Made by a program: the position numbers and the translations under genes. A stretch of DNA of 64,000 nt. Source: DASRDS01 sp035570055. Its GTDB lineage: Bacteria; Gemmatimonadota; Gemmatimonadetes; Gemmatimonadales; Gemmatimonadaceae. The stretch is taken from NCBI GenBank assembly GCA_035570055.1, contig DATMLM010000049.1, positions 1 through 64,000 of the forward strand, read 5' to 3'. The notes under the pieces were generated by a model. That model saw nothing but the letters and a program-made list of their open reading frames with translations, was not told where the DNA came from and did no database searches. Positions 17,118-25,877 of this stretch are shown piece by piece. Within the stretch, counting starts at the first letter, position 1, and each line of letters opens with the position of its first letter.

Positions 17118-17881
17118 CGGAACCGACGCGAGTTCCGCGCAAGATCTGGCTTGCCATGTTTACCCGGCTGCTCGCGGTTCAGGGGTCCTGGAACTACGAG
17201 CTGCTCATGGGAAACGGTATTGCCTTCGCGGCCGAGCCGGGACTGCGGCTCTTACCAGAAACGGAGTACCGAGAGGCGTTGGCACGCGAGGGCCGCTATT
17301 TTAACTGCCACCCTTATCTCGCGTCCATTGCCGTCGGCTCGCTCGTGCGCGCCGAGTTGGAGCGCGTGCCGGGACCGAAGATCGAGCGGTTCCGGACCGC
17401 GTTGTGTGGGCCGCTCGGGAGCGTGGGCGATCGATTGATTTGGGCCGGCTGGCTCCCGGCGTGCTCGCTGCTGGCGCTCGTCGTGTTTGGCGCCGGCGCG
17501 CCGGCATGGGTCGTGGTGACGGTATTTCTCGGGCTGTACAGTGCCGGGCATTTGAGTCTGAGGGCGTGGGGACTATCGACGGGGCTCGACCGGGGCATGC
17601 ATGTCGCAAAAGCGCTGGCCGGTCCGGTGTTCCGGCGTGGACCCGATGTGATAGCGAGAGCCGGCGCGTTGCTGGCTGGTATGGCGATTCCGGCGGCGTT
17701 GGCGCGGGTGGTGCGGCATGGACCAGCGCCCGGGTCCGCGGCGCTGTACGTCGATGTGGTGGCCGGCGTGTTGGCCGGCGGTGTGCTCCTGGTGCGTATG
17801 CACGGCCGCGTGGACGGTTGGCGCATCGCGCTCGTGGTGCTGGCGGCGTTCGTCCTCTACGCGGTGTTACGGCATGGCTGA
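17114..17881 (+). CDS. PTS mannose/sorbose-family EIID membrane component
   Basis: Partner of EIIC in the transport complex, 255 residues, a little short for the family. The N-terminal FTRLLAVQGSWNYELLMGNG and the following EALAREGRYFNCHPYLASIAVG segment are diagnostic; a GPLGSVGDRLIWAGWLPACS motif precedes the C-terminal membrane helices. The ATG shares four bases with the EIIC stop. It ends eight bases inside the HPr gene. Confidence 0.92.
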   Translation: MTEPTRVPRKIWLAMFTRLLAVQGSWNYELLMGNGIAFAAEPGLRLLPETEYREALAREGRYFNCHPYLASIAVGSLVRAELERVPGPKIERFRTALCGPLGSVGDRLIWAGWLPACSLLALVVFGAGAPAWVVVTVFLGLYSAGHLSLRAWGLSTGLDRGMHVAKALAGPVFRRGPDVIARAGALLAGMAIPAALARVVRHGPAPGSAALYVDVVAGVLAGGVLLVRMHGRVDGWRIALVVLAAFVLYAVLRHG

Positions 17882-18140
17882 ACGGAGCGTGAAGATCGTC
17901 AACAAGAATGGGCTCCACGCCCGGCCTGCGGCCGAGATCGTGAAGACCGCCTCGAAGTTCACGAGCGACATCATCATTGTGCGCGATGAGCTCGAGGTCA
18001 ACGGGAAGAGCATCATGGGCGTGATGATGCTCGCGGCCGAGTGCGGCTCGGAGGTTACGCTCCGCGCGACCGGCCCGGACGAGTCGGCCGCGGTGGAGGC
18101 GATCGCCACACTCATCTCCAGTAAGTTCGGAGAGAAATAG
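17874..18140 (+). CDS. ptsH: Phosphocarrier protein HPr
   Basis: Central PTS phosphocarrier, 88 residues. His15 sits in KNGLHARPAA and is the site phosphorylated by EI. Ser46 sits in VNGKSIMGVMML and is the site used by HPr kinase, so both the transport and the regulatory phosphorylation sites are intact. The gene overlaps EIID by eight bases and abuts ptsI with no spacer. Confidence 0.97.
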   Translation: MAERSVKIVNKNGLHARPAAEIVKTASKFTSDIIIVRDELEVNGKSIMGVMMLAAECGSEVTLRATGPDESAAVEAIATLISSKFGEK

Positions 18141-19916
18141 GTGGATCGAACGCTCGCGGGGCTGCCCGCGTCCCCGGGGATCGTCGTCGGGCCCGTGTAC
18201 CTCCTACGCTGGGAGGTTCCCGAGGTCGGTCATCGCATCATTGGCGACGATGCGATCCCTGAGGAGATCGAGCGTCTGCGCTCCGCGTTCGTCCGGGCCA
18301 AGGAGCGCCTGCGCCACATTCGCGCCCGCGCCGAGGCACACGCCGGGCCGGACGAAGCGCGTATCTTCGACGCGCAGCTCATGATCCTCGAGGATCCGAC
18401 GCTGCTCCAGGAGGTCGAGTCGGTGATTCACCAGAACTATGGGGCGGAAAAGGCCTTCGATCTGGTGATGCTGGAGCACCGTCAGCGTTTCGCTCGCCAG
18501 ACCCACGCGCTGTTGCGCGAGAAAGTCAGCGACTTGACGGATGTCCATATCCGGGTCTTGACCGCATTGCTCGATCTGCCGGACCACGACCCGGTTGATG
18601 TGCCGAAAGGGGCAAACGCAATCCTTCTGACACACGACCTCACGCCGAGCCTCACGGTTCAGTTAGACCGCGAGGCTATCGTCGGGATCGCGACCGATGG
18701 CGGTACGGGCACGTCGCACGTGGCGATCCTCGCGCGGTCGTTGGGACTACCGGCGGTGCTGGGGCTGAGAGATGCCACGACGAGGCTCACGGGCGATGAG
18801 CGCGTCGTGCTCGATGGCTTCGCCGGCGTTCTCGTGGTCAACCCGACCGACGCCGAAGTCGATGCCTATCGCGTGCGGGCCAGAAGGGAAGCAGAGCGCC
18901 AGGCCGAGTTGCGGCATTTTGCGGCGGCTGAGCCGATCACGAAAGACGGTGTGCGCATCACCGTCCTGGCGAACGTCGACTTGCCGGAAGAAGCCGAGAG
19001 CGCGGCGCAGAGTGGCGCGGAAGGCGTTGGCCTCATGCGCACCGAGTTTCTGGTGGTAGGACGAGCCACCATGCCTGACGAAGAAGAGCAGTATCGCTCC
19101 TACGCGAGAGTCGTCGAAGCGTTTGCCGGACAGCCGGTGGTGATCAGAACGTTCGATGTCGGCGGCGACAAGCTGCCCGCGGGGACGTACCCGGTCGAAC
19201 AGAACCCGTTCCTCGGTTGGCGCGCGATCCGGATGTGTCTCGACGAGTCAGAGTTATTCAAAACGCAACTGCGCGCGTTGCTGAGAGCCGCCATGCACGG
19301 CGATGTGCGCATCATGTTGCCGCTCGTCGTCACGCTGGATGAAGTCCATCGCGCGCGAACGTTGATCCAGGAAGCGGCCGAGGAGCTCGAAGCCCGGGGA
19401 ACGGCGTACAGTGATAGCGTGCCGATTGGCGTGATGATCGAGACGCCCGCGGCGGCGGTCGCGGTGGACACGTTCGCGCGGGATGTCGCGTTCTTCAGCA
19501 TCGGCACCAACGACCTCGTGCAGTACACGCTCGCCGTGGACCGCGGCAACGCGAACATGGCGTCGCGATTCACGCCATTGCATCCCGCGGTACTCCGCCT
19601 GATCCACCGCATCGCCGAGGTAGGCGACAGCAACGGGCTCGAGGTCGGGGTGTGCGGCGAGATGGCGTCAGAGCCACTGATGGCATTTGCGCTGATCGGC
19701 CTCGGGTTGCGACAGCTCTCGGTGGCGCCACGCTCGGTGGCCTTAGTCAAGCGCCTCATTCGCGGCGTCGATGTCGAAACGGCAGCCGCGGCGGCCAAGG
19801 AAGCCATGTCCGCGTCGACCGCCGCCGCCGCCGAGCGCGGGTTGCGGCGGCGCTTGTTGGTGGCACTCGCCGACGACCCGATCTTAGGGGAGAACGGGTT
19901 GCCCAGCCCCGCGTAG
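18141..19916 (+). CDS. ptsI: Phosphoenolpyruvate-protein phosphotransferase (EI)
   Basis: Transfers phosphate from PEP to HPr. The 591-residue chain has the N-terminal HPr-binding region, the active histidine at about residue 193 in DGGTGTSHVAILARSLGLP, and the C-terminal PEP-binding barrel with GVGLMRTEFL, the NPFLGWRAIRMCL segment, FFSIGTNDLVQYTLAVDR and the conserved cysteine of VGVCGEMASEP. The GTG start follows the HPr stop directly. It closes the PTS gene run. Confidence 0.97.
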   Translation: MDRTLAGLPASPGIVVGPVYLLRWEVPEVGHRIIGDDAIPEEIERLRSAFVRAKERLRHIRARAEAHAGPDEARIFDAQLMILEDPTLLQEVESVIHQNYGAEKAFDLVMLEHRQRFARQTHALLREKVSDLTDVHIRVLTALLDLPDHDPVDVPKGANAILLTHDLTPSLTVQLDREAIVGIATDGGTGTSHVAILARSLGLPAVLGLRDATTRLTGDERVVLDGFAGVLVVNPTDAEVDAYRVRARREAERQAELRHFAAAEPITKDGVRITVLANVDLPEEAESAAQSGAEGVGLMRTEFLVVGRATMPDEEEQYRSYARVVEAFAGQPVVIRTFDVGGDKLPAGTYPVEQNPFLGWRAIRMCLDESELFKTQLRALLRAAMHGDVRIMLPLVVTLDEVHRARTLIQEAAEELEARGTAYSDSVPIGVMIETPAAAVAVDTFARDVAFFSIGTNDLVQYTLAVDRGNANMASRFTPLHPAVLRLIHRIAEVGDSNGLEVGVCGEMASEPLMAFALIGLGLRQLSVAPRSVALVKRLIRGVDVETAAAAAKEAMSASTAAAAERGLRRRLLVALADDPILGENGLPSPA

Positions 19917-19933
19917 TCTCGTAACATCCCAAA

Positions 19934-21145
19934 ATGAGTTCATCACGCCATCTCTTCACGTCCGAATCGGTGACCGAAGGGCACCCGGACAAAGTTGCCG
20001 ACCAGATCTCGGACGCAGTACTCGACTATATCATCGCCGACGACCCGACCTCGCGCGTCGCGTGCGAGACGTTGGTCACGACCGGCATGGCCTGCGTCGT
20101 CGGCGAGATCACGACCAAGACCTACGCGCCTATCGCCGACATCGTGCGCGCCAAGATTCGGGACATTGGCTATACCGATGCGACGTGGGGCTTTGATTGG
20201 CACACGTGCGCGGTGATCAGCAGCATCGATCGGCAGTCGCCGGACATTGCGCAAGGCGTCGATACCGGCGGCGCGGGCGATCAGGGCATGATGTTCGGAT
20301 TCGCGACGGATGAGACGCCGGAGCTCATGCCGCTCCCGATCGTCCTCGCCCATCGCCTGACGCGCCGGCTCGCCGAGCTGCGAAAGGCGGGAGAGATCGA
20401 GTGGCTCCGCCCCGATGGCAAGTCACAGGTCACCGTTGTCTACGAGAATCACCGTCCGGTTGCCGTCGATACCGTGGTCGTCTCGACGCAGCACGCCGAC
20501 GAAGTGTCGAATGAGGAGATTCGCGCGAAAGTCCGCGAACTGGTGATCGCGCCAGTCGTGAGCGAGTGGGTCGGGAAAAGCGCGGACGTCAAGTACTACA
20601 TCAACCCGACCGGCCGATTCGTGCTCGGTGGCCCGCACGGTGATGCGGGCCTCACCGGCCGGAAAATCATCGTCGACACGTACGGCGGGATGGGCCGGCA
20701 CGGCGGCGGCGCGTTCAGCGGGAAGGACCCGTCGAAGGTCGATCGCTCCGCATGCTACGCGGCTCGTTGGGTCGCCAAGAATATCGTGGCCGCGGGACTC
20801 GCGCGTCGGTGCGAGGTGCAGCTGGCGTATGCGATCGGCGTGGCCGAGCCGGTCTCCATCGCGTGCGATACGTTCGGCACGGCAACCGTGCCGGAGAGCA
20901 AGATCATGGATGCCGTGCGCGACGTGTTCGATCTGACGCCGCGTGGGATTATTACGGCGCTGGATTTGCGGAAGCCCATTTATAGCCGGACGGCGGCCTA
21001 TGGGCATTTTGGCCGGACGCCGGTGGAAGAGAACGGCCTGACATATTTCACCTGGGAACGCACGAACCGTGTCGATGAGTTACGTGACGCGGCGGGTTCC
21101 TCTGAAAAAAAAACTAAAAGGGAAGTAGCGCATGCCAGTCGTTGA
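19934..21145 (+). CDS. metK: S-adenosylmethionine synthetase
   Basis: Makes SAM from methionine and ATP, 403 residues. Family motifs are all present: FTSESVTEGHPDKVADQISD at the N-terminus, GAGDQGMMFGFA, and the phosphate loop GGGAFSGKDPSKVDRSA. Its last 14 bases overlap ahcY, which removes the product inhibitor formed when SAM is used. The 17-base gap after ptsI leaves no room for a SAM riboswitch. Confidence 0.97.
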   Translation: MSSSRHLFTSESVTEGHPDKVADQISDAVLDYIIADDPTSRVACETLVTTGMACVVGEITTKTYAPIADIVRAKIRDIGYTDATWGFDWHTCAVISSIDRQSPDIAQGVDTGGAGDQGMMFGFATDETPELMPLPIVLAHRLTRRLAELRKAGEIEWLRPDGKSQVTVVYENHRPVAVDTVVVSTQHADEVSNEEIRAKVRELVIAPVVSEWVGKSADVKYYINPTGRFVLGGPHGDAGLTGRKIIVDTYGGMGRHGGGAFSGKDPSKVDRSACYAARWVAKNIVAAGLARRCEVQLAYAIGVAEPVSIACDTFGTATVPESKIMDAVRDVFDLTPRGIITALDLRKPIYSRTAAYGHFGRTPVEENGLTYFTWERTNRVDELRDAAGSSEKKTKREVAHASR

Positions 21146-22484
21146 AACAGCCGCCTCGCCAGAGTTCGACGTCAAGAGCCTCGCGCTCGCGGACGCCGGG
21201 CGGGATCGTACAGAATGGGCCGAGCGGTCGATGCCAGTGTTGCGGTTGATCCGCGAGCGGTTTGCGCGCGAGCGTCCGCTCGCCGGAAAACGCATCTCTG
21301 CGTGTCTCCACGTCACCACCGAAACCGCGAATCTCGCGTTGACCTTGAGAGCGGGCGGCGCCGATGTCGCGCTCTGTGCCTCGAATCCGCTGTCCACGCA
21401 AGACGACGTGGCCGCGCACTTGGTCCGCGATTACGGAATGAAAGTGTTCGCGGTGAAGGGCGAGGACAGTGAGCGCTACTACGAGCACATTCGGGCGGTC
21501 ATCGAACACCGTCCGGATATCACGATGGACGATGGCGCCGACGTGGTCGGCGCGATGCACATGATCGCGTTGGATCGTCTCGATGATCTCCCGCCGCCGG
21601 TACGGAAATATGTCGAAGGGCTCAGCCGTGCCGATCGCAAGAGGCTTTTGGACAACGTCATCGGGAGCACCGAGGAGACCACGACCGGTGTCATTCGGCT
21701 GCGTGCGATGGCCAACGATGGTGTCCTGAAATTCCCCGTCATTTCGGTGAACGACTCGTACACCAAGCATCTCTTTGACAACCGATATGGGACGGGTCAG
21801 TCGACGATCGACGGTATTATTCGGGCCACGAACGCTCTGTTAGCCGGATCGACCTTCGTCGTGGCCGGTTACGGGTGGTGTGGACGGGGAGTGGCCAGCC
21901 GGGCAAGGGGAGCGGGCGCCAACGTCATTGTGACCGAGATCGACCCGCTCAAGGCGCTCGAGGCGACGATGGATGGGTTCCGCGTGTTGCCGATGGCGGA
22001 CGCGGCCCCGATTGGCGATATCTTCTGCACGCTCACGGGCAACATCCACGTGATTCGGGCCGAGCACTTCCGGGCGATGAAGGACGGCGCGATCGTCTGC
22101 AACTCTGGACACTTCAATGTCGAGTTGGATCTGGACGCGCTGGGCAAGATCACCGAGCGTCCGGTTCGGACCGTCCGCCCGTTTGTCGAGGAGTACGTGG
22201 TGAACGGCCGCCGGGTCTTTATCCTCGGCGAGGGGCGGTTAATCAATCTGGCGGCCGCGGAAGGCCACCCGGCGTCGGTCATGGACATGAGCTTCGCGAA
22301 CCAATCGCTTGGTGCGGAGTATCTCGTGAAGAACGCGGCGTCGCTCTCGCCCGACGTGCACCGTGTGCCCGAAGCTATTGACCGCGAGATCGCGCGTCTC
22401 AAATTGGCGGCAGGCGGCGTGGCGATCGACACGCTGACGGCTGAGCAAACGAAGTATCTCGCGTCATGGGATATGGGCACCTGA
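21132..22484 (+). CDS. ahcY: S-adenosylhomocysteine hydrolase
   Basis: NAD-dependent hydrolysis of S-adenosylhomocysteine to adenosine and homocysteine. The 450 residues include the substrate region with LHVTTETANLALTL and CASNPLSTQDDVAA, the GTGQSTIDGIIRATN segment, the Rossmann motif VVAGYGWCGRGVA, and ICNSGHFNVELD. It runs on to a C-terminus ending AEQTKYLASWDMGT. It is translationally coupled to metK, forming a SAM-cycle pair. Confidence 0.96.
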   Translation: MPVVETAASPEFDVKSLALADAGRDRTEWAERSMPVLRLIRERFARERPLAGKRISACLHVTTETANLALTLRAGGADVALCASNPLSTQDDVAAHLVRDYGMKVFAVKGEDSERYYEHIRAVIEHRPDITMDDGADVVGAMHMIALDRLDDLPPPVRKYVEGLSRADRKRLLDNVIGSTEETTTGVIRLRAMANDGVLKFPVISVNDSYTKHLFDNRYGTGQSTIDGIIRATNALLAGSTFVVAGYGWCGRGVASRARGAGANVIVTEIDPLKALEATMDGFRVLPMADAAPIGDIFCTLTGNIHVIRAEHFRAMKDGAIVCNSGHFNVELDLDALGKITERPVRTVRPFVEEYVVNGRRVFILGEGRLINLAAAEGHPASVMDMSFANQSLGAEYLVKNAASLSPDVHRVPEAIDREIARLKLAAGGVAIDTLTAEQTKYLASWDMGT

Positions 22485-22493
22485 GAGGCTCAG

Positions 22494-23015
22494 ATGGTCG
22501 AGGTGGTGGTCGCGAAACTCGGGCTGGACAGTTCGACGAACAGCCACGTGGTCATCTTGCAGGAGAAAGATGGCCACCGGCTGTTACCCATCTGGATCGG
22601 TCAGCCCGAGGCTGACTCGATCGTGATGGAAATGAAGAACGTGAGGCGGGAGCGGCCGCTCACGCATGACCTCTGCAAGAACCTCATCGTCGGACTCGGC
22701 GGCACGCTGCGGCGGGTGCAGATCACCAAAGTGCAGAAGAGTACGTATTACGCCGAGCTGCATGTCGCGCGCCCTGAGGGGCTGGTGCAGATCGACGCGC
22801 GGCCATCGGACAGCATCGCCATCGCGCTGCGGCTCTCTGCGCCCATTTATGCGCAGGAGTCCCTGCTCACGGCCGTCGTCGAGGAGGAGGGTGAGGATTC
22901 CGTCGCGACGGCCGAGTCTCAGGCGCGGCTCGACGAGATGAAATTGACCGCCGAGCAACTCAAGGAGCGGCTCGAGAACCTGCGGCCAGAGGATCTCGGC
23001 AAGTTCAACATCTGA
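22494..23015 (+). CDS. Bifunctional nuclease family (DUF151) protein
   Basis: A 173-residue member of the DUF151 family, named from a plant bifunctional nuclease; bacterial roles are poorly known. The hallmark segments are VVILQEKDGHRLLPIWIGQPEA, split here as HRLLPIWIGQPEADSI, then RPLTHDLCKNLI and the RPSDSIAIALRLSAPIYA motif. An acidic C-terminal tail with EQLKERLENLRPEDLG follows. It lies nine bases after ahcY; its stop overlaps the likely CTG start of the next gene. Confidence 0.88.
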   Translation: MVEVVVAKLGLDSSTNSHVVILQEKDGHRLLPIWIGQPEADSIVMEMKNVRRERPLTHDLCKNLIVGLGGTLRRVQITKVQKSTYYAELHVARPEGLVQIDARPSDSIAIALRLSAPIYAQESLLTAVVEEEGEDSVATAESQARLDEMKLTAEQLKERLENLRPEDLGKFNI

Positions 23016-24142
23016 ACTGCGCCCTGCTCGGACTCGCTTCGCTCGCCCTCGTCGGCGCCGGCGGCGATCATGTCGACGGGCGGGTGCTGCGGCGCGTCGG
23101 CAAAGGCGTACAGCCGGTCCCCGGCACGTGGGTCACGCTGCATCGCGTCGGGTCTGACACGGCCGGTCCGCTGGACTCGACACGGACCAAGACCGACGGG
23201 CGGTATGCGTTCAACTACAAGAGAACGGGCGATCCGCAGGCGATCTACTTCGTGTCGTCGACGTTCGATGGCGTCGCGTACTTCAGCCAGCCGCTGAGAG
23301 CCGCCGTCGAGACGGGTGACGATGCGCAGATCACGGTCTTCGACACGACGTCGCATGCGCTGGCGCTGACGCTGCGTGGCCGGCACCTGATCATTGCGGG
23401 GCCCGGCCAGGACGGCCTGCGGACGATCGTGGAAGTGTTCGAGGTCTCGAACGACAGCTCGATGACGCTCGTCGCGGGAGGACCGAACGCGGATCGGCCG
23501 ACGTGGACGACGCTCCTGCCGGCGGGCGCCACGCGCTTTCGTGTCGGGCAAGGCGATATCGCGGCCGACGCCGTGAGCGCGACGAACGGACGCGTCGATG
23601 TCTTCGCGCCGTTCGCGCCGGGCGTCAAGCAGTTCTCGTTCTCGTTCGCGCTCCCGCAGAGCGCGTTTCCGCTCATGCTGCCGCTCGAGCACCCGACCGG
23701 CATGATCGAGGCGTTGACGGAGGAGCCGGCGGCGACGGTGCGCTCGCCGGCGCTCGCGCCGACGGCGGCGGTGACGGTTCAGGGGCAGACGTTCCAACGT
23801 TTCGTTGGGGAGAACACGCCGGCCAATGGCGTCCTGCGCGTTGATGTCCCGGCGCCTCCCGTGAGCGGCCAGCCGATCTACCTGGCCGCGCTGATCGCGG
23901 TCGTCGGCGCCGCGTTACTCCTCGGGCTCGCGCGAGCGTTCACGCGCCCGGTCCAGCGCGCGCTCGTGCCCGAGGGCGAACGCGAGCGGCTGGCGCGCGC
24001 GATCGCCGAGTTGGACGATGCGTTTGCGCGGAGCCACTCTCCGTCGCAAAAAGCGCGGGCGACCTACACCACGAAACGCGATGCGCTCAAAGCCGAGCTC
24101 ACGCATGCGCTGGCTGCTGCTCCTCGCGGTCACCGCGTGTAG
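23012..24142 (+). CDS. Membrane-anchored protein with an N-terminal beta-sandwich, probable CTG start
   Basis: About 376 residues of unknown role. A carboxypeptidase-regulatory-like fold appears to begin at VDGRVLRRVGKGVQPVPGT, just after a hydrophobic leader (ALLGLASLALVGAGG). The first ATG/GTG/TTG in frame is GTG 23084, which would delete the leader and cut into the fold. The only plausible start before it is CTG at 23012, overlapping the previous TGA as CTGA. One membrane segment lies near YLAALIAVVGAALLLGLA, followed by a charged, probably helical tail. The gene overlaps the BtuF-like gene by 38 bases. The start is inferred; the coding frame is secure. Confidence 0.7.
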   Translation: MNCALLGLASLALVGAGGDHVDGRVLRRVGKGVQPVPGTWVTLHRVGSDTAGPLDSTRTKTDGRYAFNYKRTGDPQAIYFVSSTFDGVAYFSQPLRAAVETGDDAQITVFDTTSHALALTLRGRHLIIAGPGQDGLRTIVEVFEVSNDSSMTLVAGGPNADRPTWTTLLPAGATRFRVGQGDIAADAVSATNGRVDVFAPFAPGVKQFSFSFALPQSAFPLMLPLEHPTGMIEALTEEPAATVRSPALAPTAAVTVQGQTFQRFVGENTPANGVLRVDVPAPPVSGQPIYLAALIAVVGAALLLGLARAFTRPVQRALVPEGERERLARAIAELDDAFARSHSPSQKARATYTTKRDALKAELTHALAAAPRGHRV

Positions 24143-24932
24143 CGGCGGCCACCAAGCGTCGCCGCGCGACCTGGCGCTCGACGATTTTGGTGACACCGTA
24201 CCGGTTGGATTGGCGGCCCGTCGCATCGCGTCGCTCAACCCCACGACCACCGAGCTGCTCTTCGCCATGGGCGACGGAGGCCGGCTCGTCGGCCGCACGC
24301 ACTGGGACACCTATCCGCCCGAGGCAGCGGCCGTGCCGGACCTCGGCAATGGACTGCGGCCGAATATCGAGTCGGTGCTCGCCGCGCATCCCGATCTCGT
24401 GCTGCTCTACGCCAGCGCCGATAATCGGTCGACCGCGCTCAAGCTGCACGAGCTCGGAGTCGCGACGCTGTCCGTCAAAGTGGATCACATCGCCGACTTC
24501 GCGCGGGAGGCTCGACTCCTCGGGCGCGTGCTCGGCGATTCCGCGGCCGCCGCGACGGTGGTCGACTCGGTCCAGCGCACGCTCGACCGCGTGCGCGCGG
24601 CCACTGCTCCGCTGCCCCATCCGACGGTCTTCTGGGTCGTCTGGGAGTCGCCACTCATGGCCGTCGGTGGCGGCAGCTTCCTCGACGAGCTGATCACGAT
24701 CGCCGGAGGAACCAATATTTATGGCGCGATGAGCGCGCCATCTCCCGTCGTCTCGCGCGAGGACGTCATGAGCCACCACCCGGACGTGATCTTTACCTCA
24801 CCGGCAGCGGCCAAGGAGTGGACCGGCAGGGTATTGGTTCCCGATACCGCCCTGATCGGGCATCCATCCGTGCGACTCGGCGAAGCCGCCGTCTCGTTGG
24901 CCAACCTGCTGCACCCAGGTGTGCTGAAATAA
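24105..24932 (+). CDS. ABC transporter substrate-binding lipoprotein, BtuF-like
   Basis: Periplasmic binding protein of the vitamin B12 / iron-chelate class, 275 residues. The start MRWLLLLAVTACSGG gives a signal with lipobox VTAC, so it is lipid-anchored. Class III binding-protein motifs are clear: RRIASLNPTTTELLFAMG, THWDTYPPEA and the IESVLAAHPDLVLLY segment, with an EDVMSHHPDVIF second-lobe motif. It is followed without a gap by permease and ATPase genes. Cobalamin is the likely ligand given the resemblance and the B12 mutase upstream, but a siderophore is possible. Confidence 0.85.
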   Translation: MRWLLLLAVTACSGGHQASPRDLALDDFGDTVPVGLAARRIASLNPTTTELLFAMGDGGRLVGRTHWDTYPPEAAAVPDLGNGLRPNIESVLAAHPDLVLLYASADNRSTALKLHELGVATLSVKVDHIADFAREARLLGRVLGDSAAAATVVDSVQRTLDRVRAATAPLPHPTVFWVVWESPLMAVGGGSFLDELITIAGGTNIYGAMSAPSPVVSREDVMSHHPDVIFTSPAAAKEWTGRVLVPDTALIGHPSVRLGEAAVSLANLLHPGVLK

Positions 24933-25877
24933 ATGCGAGGTCTGTGGACGACCTCGGTCATCGTCCTGCTCGCGCTGTTCGTGGTCGCCCTGGCCGTTGG
25001 CCCTGTGGCGATCCCGATGCACGACCTGTGGAGCAGTGAGATCGTCCGCGCGGTACGCCTGCCGCGTGCCGTGCTGGCGCTGCTCGTCGGCGCGGCACTC
25101 GGGATGAGTGGCGGCGCGCTCCAAGGCGTGCTTCGAAATGGGCTGGCCGAGCCATACCTGCTGGGGGTGTCGGGTGGCGCGGCCGTCGGCGCGGTCGTTG
25201 CCGCGATGCTCGGACTGGCCGGACCAGCGACGACACCGGTCGCCGCGCTCATAGGCGCGGTGGCGGCTGTCGTGCTGGTGCTGATCGTCGCCCGGGTGGG
25301 CGGCGGGAGAGGTGCGGATCCGCGCGTGCTGATCATGGCTGGCGTGGTCGTCGGTGCCTTTGCGAATGCCGCCATCATGGTCGCGCTGGCATCGGCGCCC
25401 GCGGATACCGTTCGTGGGGCCGTCTGGTGGATGATGGGGTCTGTTGCCGACGCGAATTGGCCGGGGATCGCGTGGCTGGCTGGCTATGTCACGGTCGGCG
25501 GCGCCCTGCTGCTCCTCTGGGCACCGGAGATCGACGCGCTCGCGCTCGGAGATGAGGCCGCCGCGGCGATCGGCGTCGATGTCGACCGGGCGAGCCGGCG
25601 GATCTTTCTCGCTGCCGCCACCGTTGCCGCCGCGACCGTCGCGGCGGCGGGGCTCGTCGGGTTCGTCGGGCTCGTCGTCCCCCATATCGCCCGTAGCGGG
25701 GGCGCCCGTGCGTCTCGCGCCATCCTCGGCGCCTCGGCCCTCGTGGGCGCCGCGCTGGTGCTCGCGGCCGACATCGCGGCCCGCACGGTTCGGGCTCCGG
25801 CGGACCTGCCGCTCGGCGCCATTACGGCTCTCGTCGGCGTCCCATTTTTTCTCTCGCGCCTTCGGCGCTCGCCATGA
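24933..25877 (+). CDS. FecCD/BtuC-type ABC transporter permease
   Basis: Inner-membrane channel of the importer, 314 residues with about nine to ten hydrophobic helices. Diagnostic stretches are RLPRAVLALLVGAALGMSGG, the GLAEPYLLGVSGGAAVGA loop and, near the C-terminus, GLVGFVGLVVPHIAR, the site that contacts the ATPase. The ATG follows the binding-protein TAA directly, and the stop shares four bases with the ATPase start. Confidence 0.9.
   Translation: MRGLWTTSVIVLLALFVVALAVGPVAIPMHDLWSSEIVRAVRLPRAVLALLVGAALGMSGGALQGVLRNGLAEPYLLGVSGGAAVGAVVAAMLGLAGPATTPVAALIGAVAAVVLVLIVARVGGGRGADPRVLIMAGVVVGAFANAAIMVALASAPADTVRGAVWWMMGSVADANWPGIAWLAGYVTVGGALLLLWAPEIDALALGDEAAAAIGVDVDRASRRIFLAAATVAAATVAAAGLVGFVGLVVPHIARSGGARASRAILGASALVGAALVLAADIAARTVRAPADLPLGAITALVGVPFFLSRLRRSP

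Noticed and set aside
19917..19933. SAM riboswitch before metK
   Set aside because: The gap is 17 bases, far too short for any known SAM-binding RNA.
24060..24105. Cobalamin riboswitch before the BtuF-like gene
   Set aside because: The region is coding sequence of the preceding gene, and no B12-box-like stretch is visible.
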